A DNA stretch of 64,000 nt from Bacteroidales bacterium (GTDB lineage: Bacteria; Bacteroidota; Bacteroidia; Bacteroidales; Marinilabiliaceae): contig JAFYCM010000089.1 of NCBI GenBank assembly GCA_017539645.1, positions 39,641-103,640 on the forward strand. The letters are read 5' to 3'. A program made the translations under genes and the position numbers. The number at the start of each line of letters is the position of its first letter. Positions within the stretch are counted from its first letter, which is position 1. Below the pieces are notes generated by a model. That model was given only the letters and a program-made list of their open reading frames with translations. It was not told where the DNA came from and searched no databases. This document shows, piece by piece, positions 62,678 through 64,000 of this stretch.

Positions 62678-62706
62678 GGCTGTTCCGCAAAGGGGGCAGC
62701 CTTTTC
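62678..62706 (+). terminator. Terminator after the marC-rnh pair
   Basis: Stem GGCTGTTCC/GGGGGCAGCC with two T-G pairs, five-base loop, then four T residues. Confidence 0.75.
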
Positions 62707-62744
62707 TATTTCCTTGCAATCCTCTAAACAAATGGCATTGTGTT

Positions 62745-62772
62745 GTAGAGACGGGACATGTTCCGTCTATAG
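62745..62772. repeat. Dispersed palindromic repeat, copy 3
   Basis: Starts GTAGAGACGGGACATG and closes with the near complement TTCCGTCTATAG. Same family as 43174 and 43230. The rest of the gap 62707-63005 shows no gene; TACCTTGT near 62971 is a weak promoter-like element. Confidence 0.75.
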
Positions 62773-63005
62773 ATGCAACGTACACAAAAATGCTGTCTCT
62801 CAGCGCAAACATTTTGCTCGCACAGATAACGCTGACTGATAGCACTCCACACTGTAGGTCAAGTTGATTTCGGCGTCATAATCTCTAACTTCAAAAGTGA
62901 ATTGGACTGAAAAAAAAGATCGCAGGACAAATTAATCACTAAGACTCTCTTTCACTTTACATGATTTTTGTACCTTGTGTGAAAAAAATACAGAACAACA
63001 AGATT

Positions 63006-64000
63006 ATGCTAAACACACAATTGTGGAATCTCTACAAAGATTCTGACCAAGGTAAAAAAGCAATCGCTCTATTCGATTTGGGCGGACATCCCGAATATGC
63101 TAAAATTCAGGAAATTGCCGACTTTATGAGAAACAAACACGGCGATTTTCCATATGATTTCAATAGTGATTGGTTCATTGTATGGGAAGTTAACGTGAGC
63201 AGTATGGAAATCCCTGCAACTCGCGAAAATTTTGAAGATTATGTTACCAATTTCGACTTAGTTGATTTTTCTGTTGACGAGAAAGGTGAACTCCAATTTC
63301 ACGAAGACCGAATTATTTTGCCGAACAACCGTTATCGCGACAAAAACTCGTGGATGCCTTTTTGGGCAATGGCATTATACATCAATAATCCATCAATGTA
63401 CAAACCGCTTTTTAGTCAAACACGTTTTCCTATCATTATGCGCAACTGCGATGTCTTGGGTATTGAACTGCCGCCTATACCTCGCACAAAAGACTACAAA
63501 CAATATATGATGTATTACTGGGATATTTGTCAAGTTTGGAACGAGTTCCAAAAAGAAAACAACCTATCCGATGCCGAATTTTGCGCTTGTCTCTACGATT
63601 TTGCACCAATGCTTGTTACGCCCACCAAACCATCCGAACTGCCAAATCCGACAAATGTGTGGCTTGTGGGGGCAGCACCCGGAGATTTAAAGCTTCTAGA
63701 CACACTTGGCGCAGAAACCGATGATAATCCTGAACAGATATGGCAATGCAATGAGAAAACCAAACGCGGCGATTTAATTGTAATGTATTGCCGTTCGCCA
63801 CGAAGTTATATACACTCTGTTTGGAGAGCAAACACTGACGGCATTTTCAATCCCTTCGACTATTACCAATGCCGCACAACAGTATGCGAAGGTGTTAAAA
63901 TTCCACCAATAACAATCAAGGAACTGCGAGAAGATGCTTACCTGTCGCAAATTCCAATTGTCAGGAAAAACCTGCAAGGTGTAAATGGTGTGGAACTCTC
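63006..64000 (+). CDS. Protein with EVE/PUA-like C-terminal region, cut by the window edge
   Basis: ATG at 63006; the frame is open to the edge (331 codons seen). The first 200 residues (MLNTQLWNLYKDSDQGKKAI, then DFPYDFNSDWFIVWEVN) match no family I know. From about residue 215 the pattern NVWLVGAAPGDLKLL, IWQCNEKTKRGDLIVMYCRSPRSYIHSVWRA and the following YYQCRTTV resembles an EVE domain, which binds modified bases and often joins restriction nucleases. What follows may be a nuclease domain outside the window. Its base composition is AT-richer than that of RNase H upstream. Family assignment is moderate. Confidence 0.5.
   Translation, partial: MLNTQLWNLYKDSDQGKKAIALFDLGGHPEYAKIQEIADFMRNKHGDFPYDFNSDWFIVWEVNVSSMEIPATRENFEDYVTNFDLVDFSVDEKGELQFHEDRIILPNNRYRDKNSWMPFWAMALYINNPSMYKPLFSQTRFPIIMRNCDVLGIELPPIPRTKDYKQYMMYYWDICQVWNEFQKENNLSDAEFCACLYDFAPMLVTPTKPSELPNPTNVWLVGAAPGDLKLLDTLGAETDDNPEQIWQCNEKTKRGDLIVMYCRSPRSYIHSVWRANTDGIFNPFDYYQCRTTVCEGVKIPPITIKELREDAYLSQIPIVRKNLQGVNGVEL

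Noticed and set aside
61991-62845. 284-residue minus-strand ORF opposite the RNase H gene
   Set aside because: Antisense to the viroplasmin and RNase H motifs, and runs through a terminator and a palindromic repeat.

Overview
The window looks like a chromosomal segment of a Bacteroidota bacterium, most likely order Bacteroidales. The evidence is the recurring promoter pattern TTG-N19/20-TAnnTTTG, the near absence of Shine-Dalgarno sequences, a bifunctional fucokinase/GDP-fucose pyrophosphorylase (Fkp), a TonB receptor paired with a DUF4374-like lipoprotein, a propeller-type sensor, the viroplasmin-RNase H fusion and the many BspA/MORN/CvpA-type proteins. No rRNA, insertion sequence, integrase, plasmid gene or CRISPR array is visible.

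Layout. 1-2.6 kb (minus): end of a shikimate operon (aroB, then aroA running off the left edge) and a MORN-repeat secreted protein. 2.9-8.5 kb: a methyltransferase, initiator tRNA, the acpP-fabF-rnc operon (minus) and purN plus a nucleoside transporter. 8.5-14.3 kb (minus) is the only clearly accessory block: WYL regulator, LRR_5 protein, a caspase-like His-Cys protein, a PD-(D/E)xK-like protein, a SLOG protein and a second, AT-richer PD-(D/E)xK-like gene. 14.3-22 kb: glycosyltransferase, metA, two tRNA-Lys, a degenerate sialate-esterase homologue behind cvpA, tRNA-Arg, rsgA and two outer-membrane barrels. 22-30 kb: ychF and an operon of M23 peptidase, dxr, a propeller-SpoIIE sensor and a MATE pump, followed by a 41-bp tandem repeat. 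30.6-42 kb: radical SAM protein, hisS, an operon dCMP deaminase-CtpA-YqaA-glf-SLBB exporter-Wzz-like protein, and glyS. 42-53 kb: EamA exporter, secreted protein, calcium-type P-ATPase, MBL hydrolase, two tRNA-Gln and a XusAB-like iron-uptake pair. 53-64 kb: Fkp, ADP-ribosylglycohydrolase, CDP-glycerol-type transferase and glycosyltransferase, tRNA-Cys, lepA, marC, RNase H, and an EVE-like gene cut by the right edge.

Surface polysaccharide functions recur: UDP-Galf from Glf, export and chain-length proteins, GDP-fucose from Fkp, a polyol-phosphate-type transferase and several glycosyltransferases.

The most interesting signal is in the accessory block. Two adjacent minus-strand operons, one SLOG + PD-(D/E)xK and the other caspase-like + LRR_5 + WYL, each carry an almost identical 19-bp palindrome (arms TACGCCA/TGGCGTA) at the promoter. 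This suggests one co-regulated module that joins a nucleotide-sensor-type fold, a nuclease-type fold and a caspase-type protease. Its function is unknown; a stress or defence role is inference.
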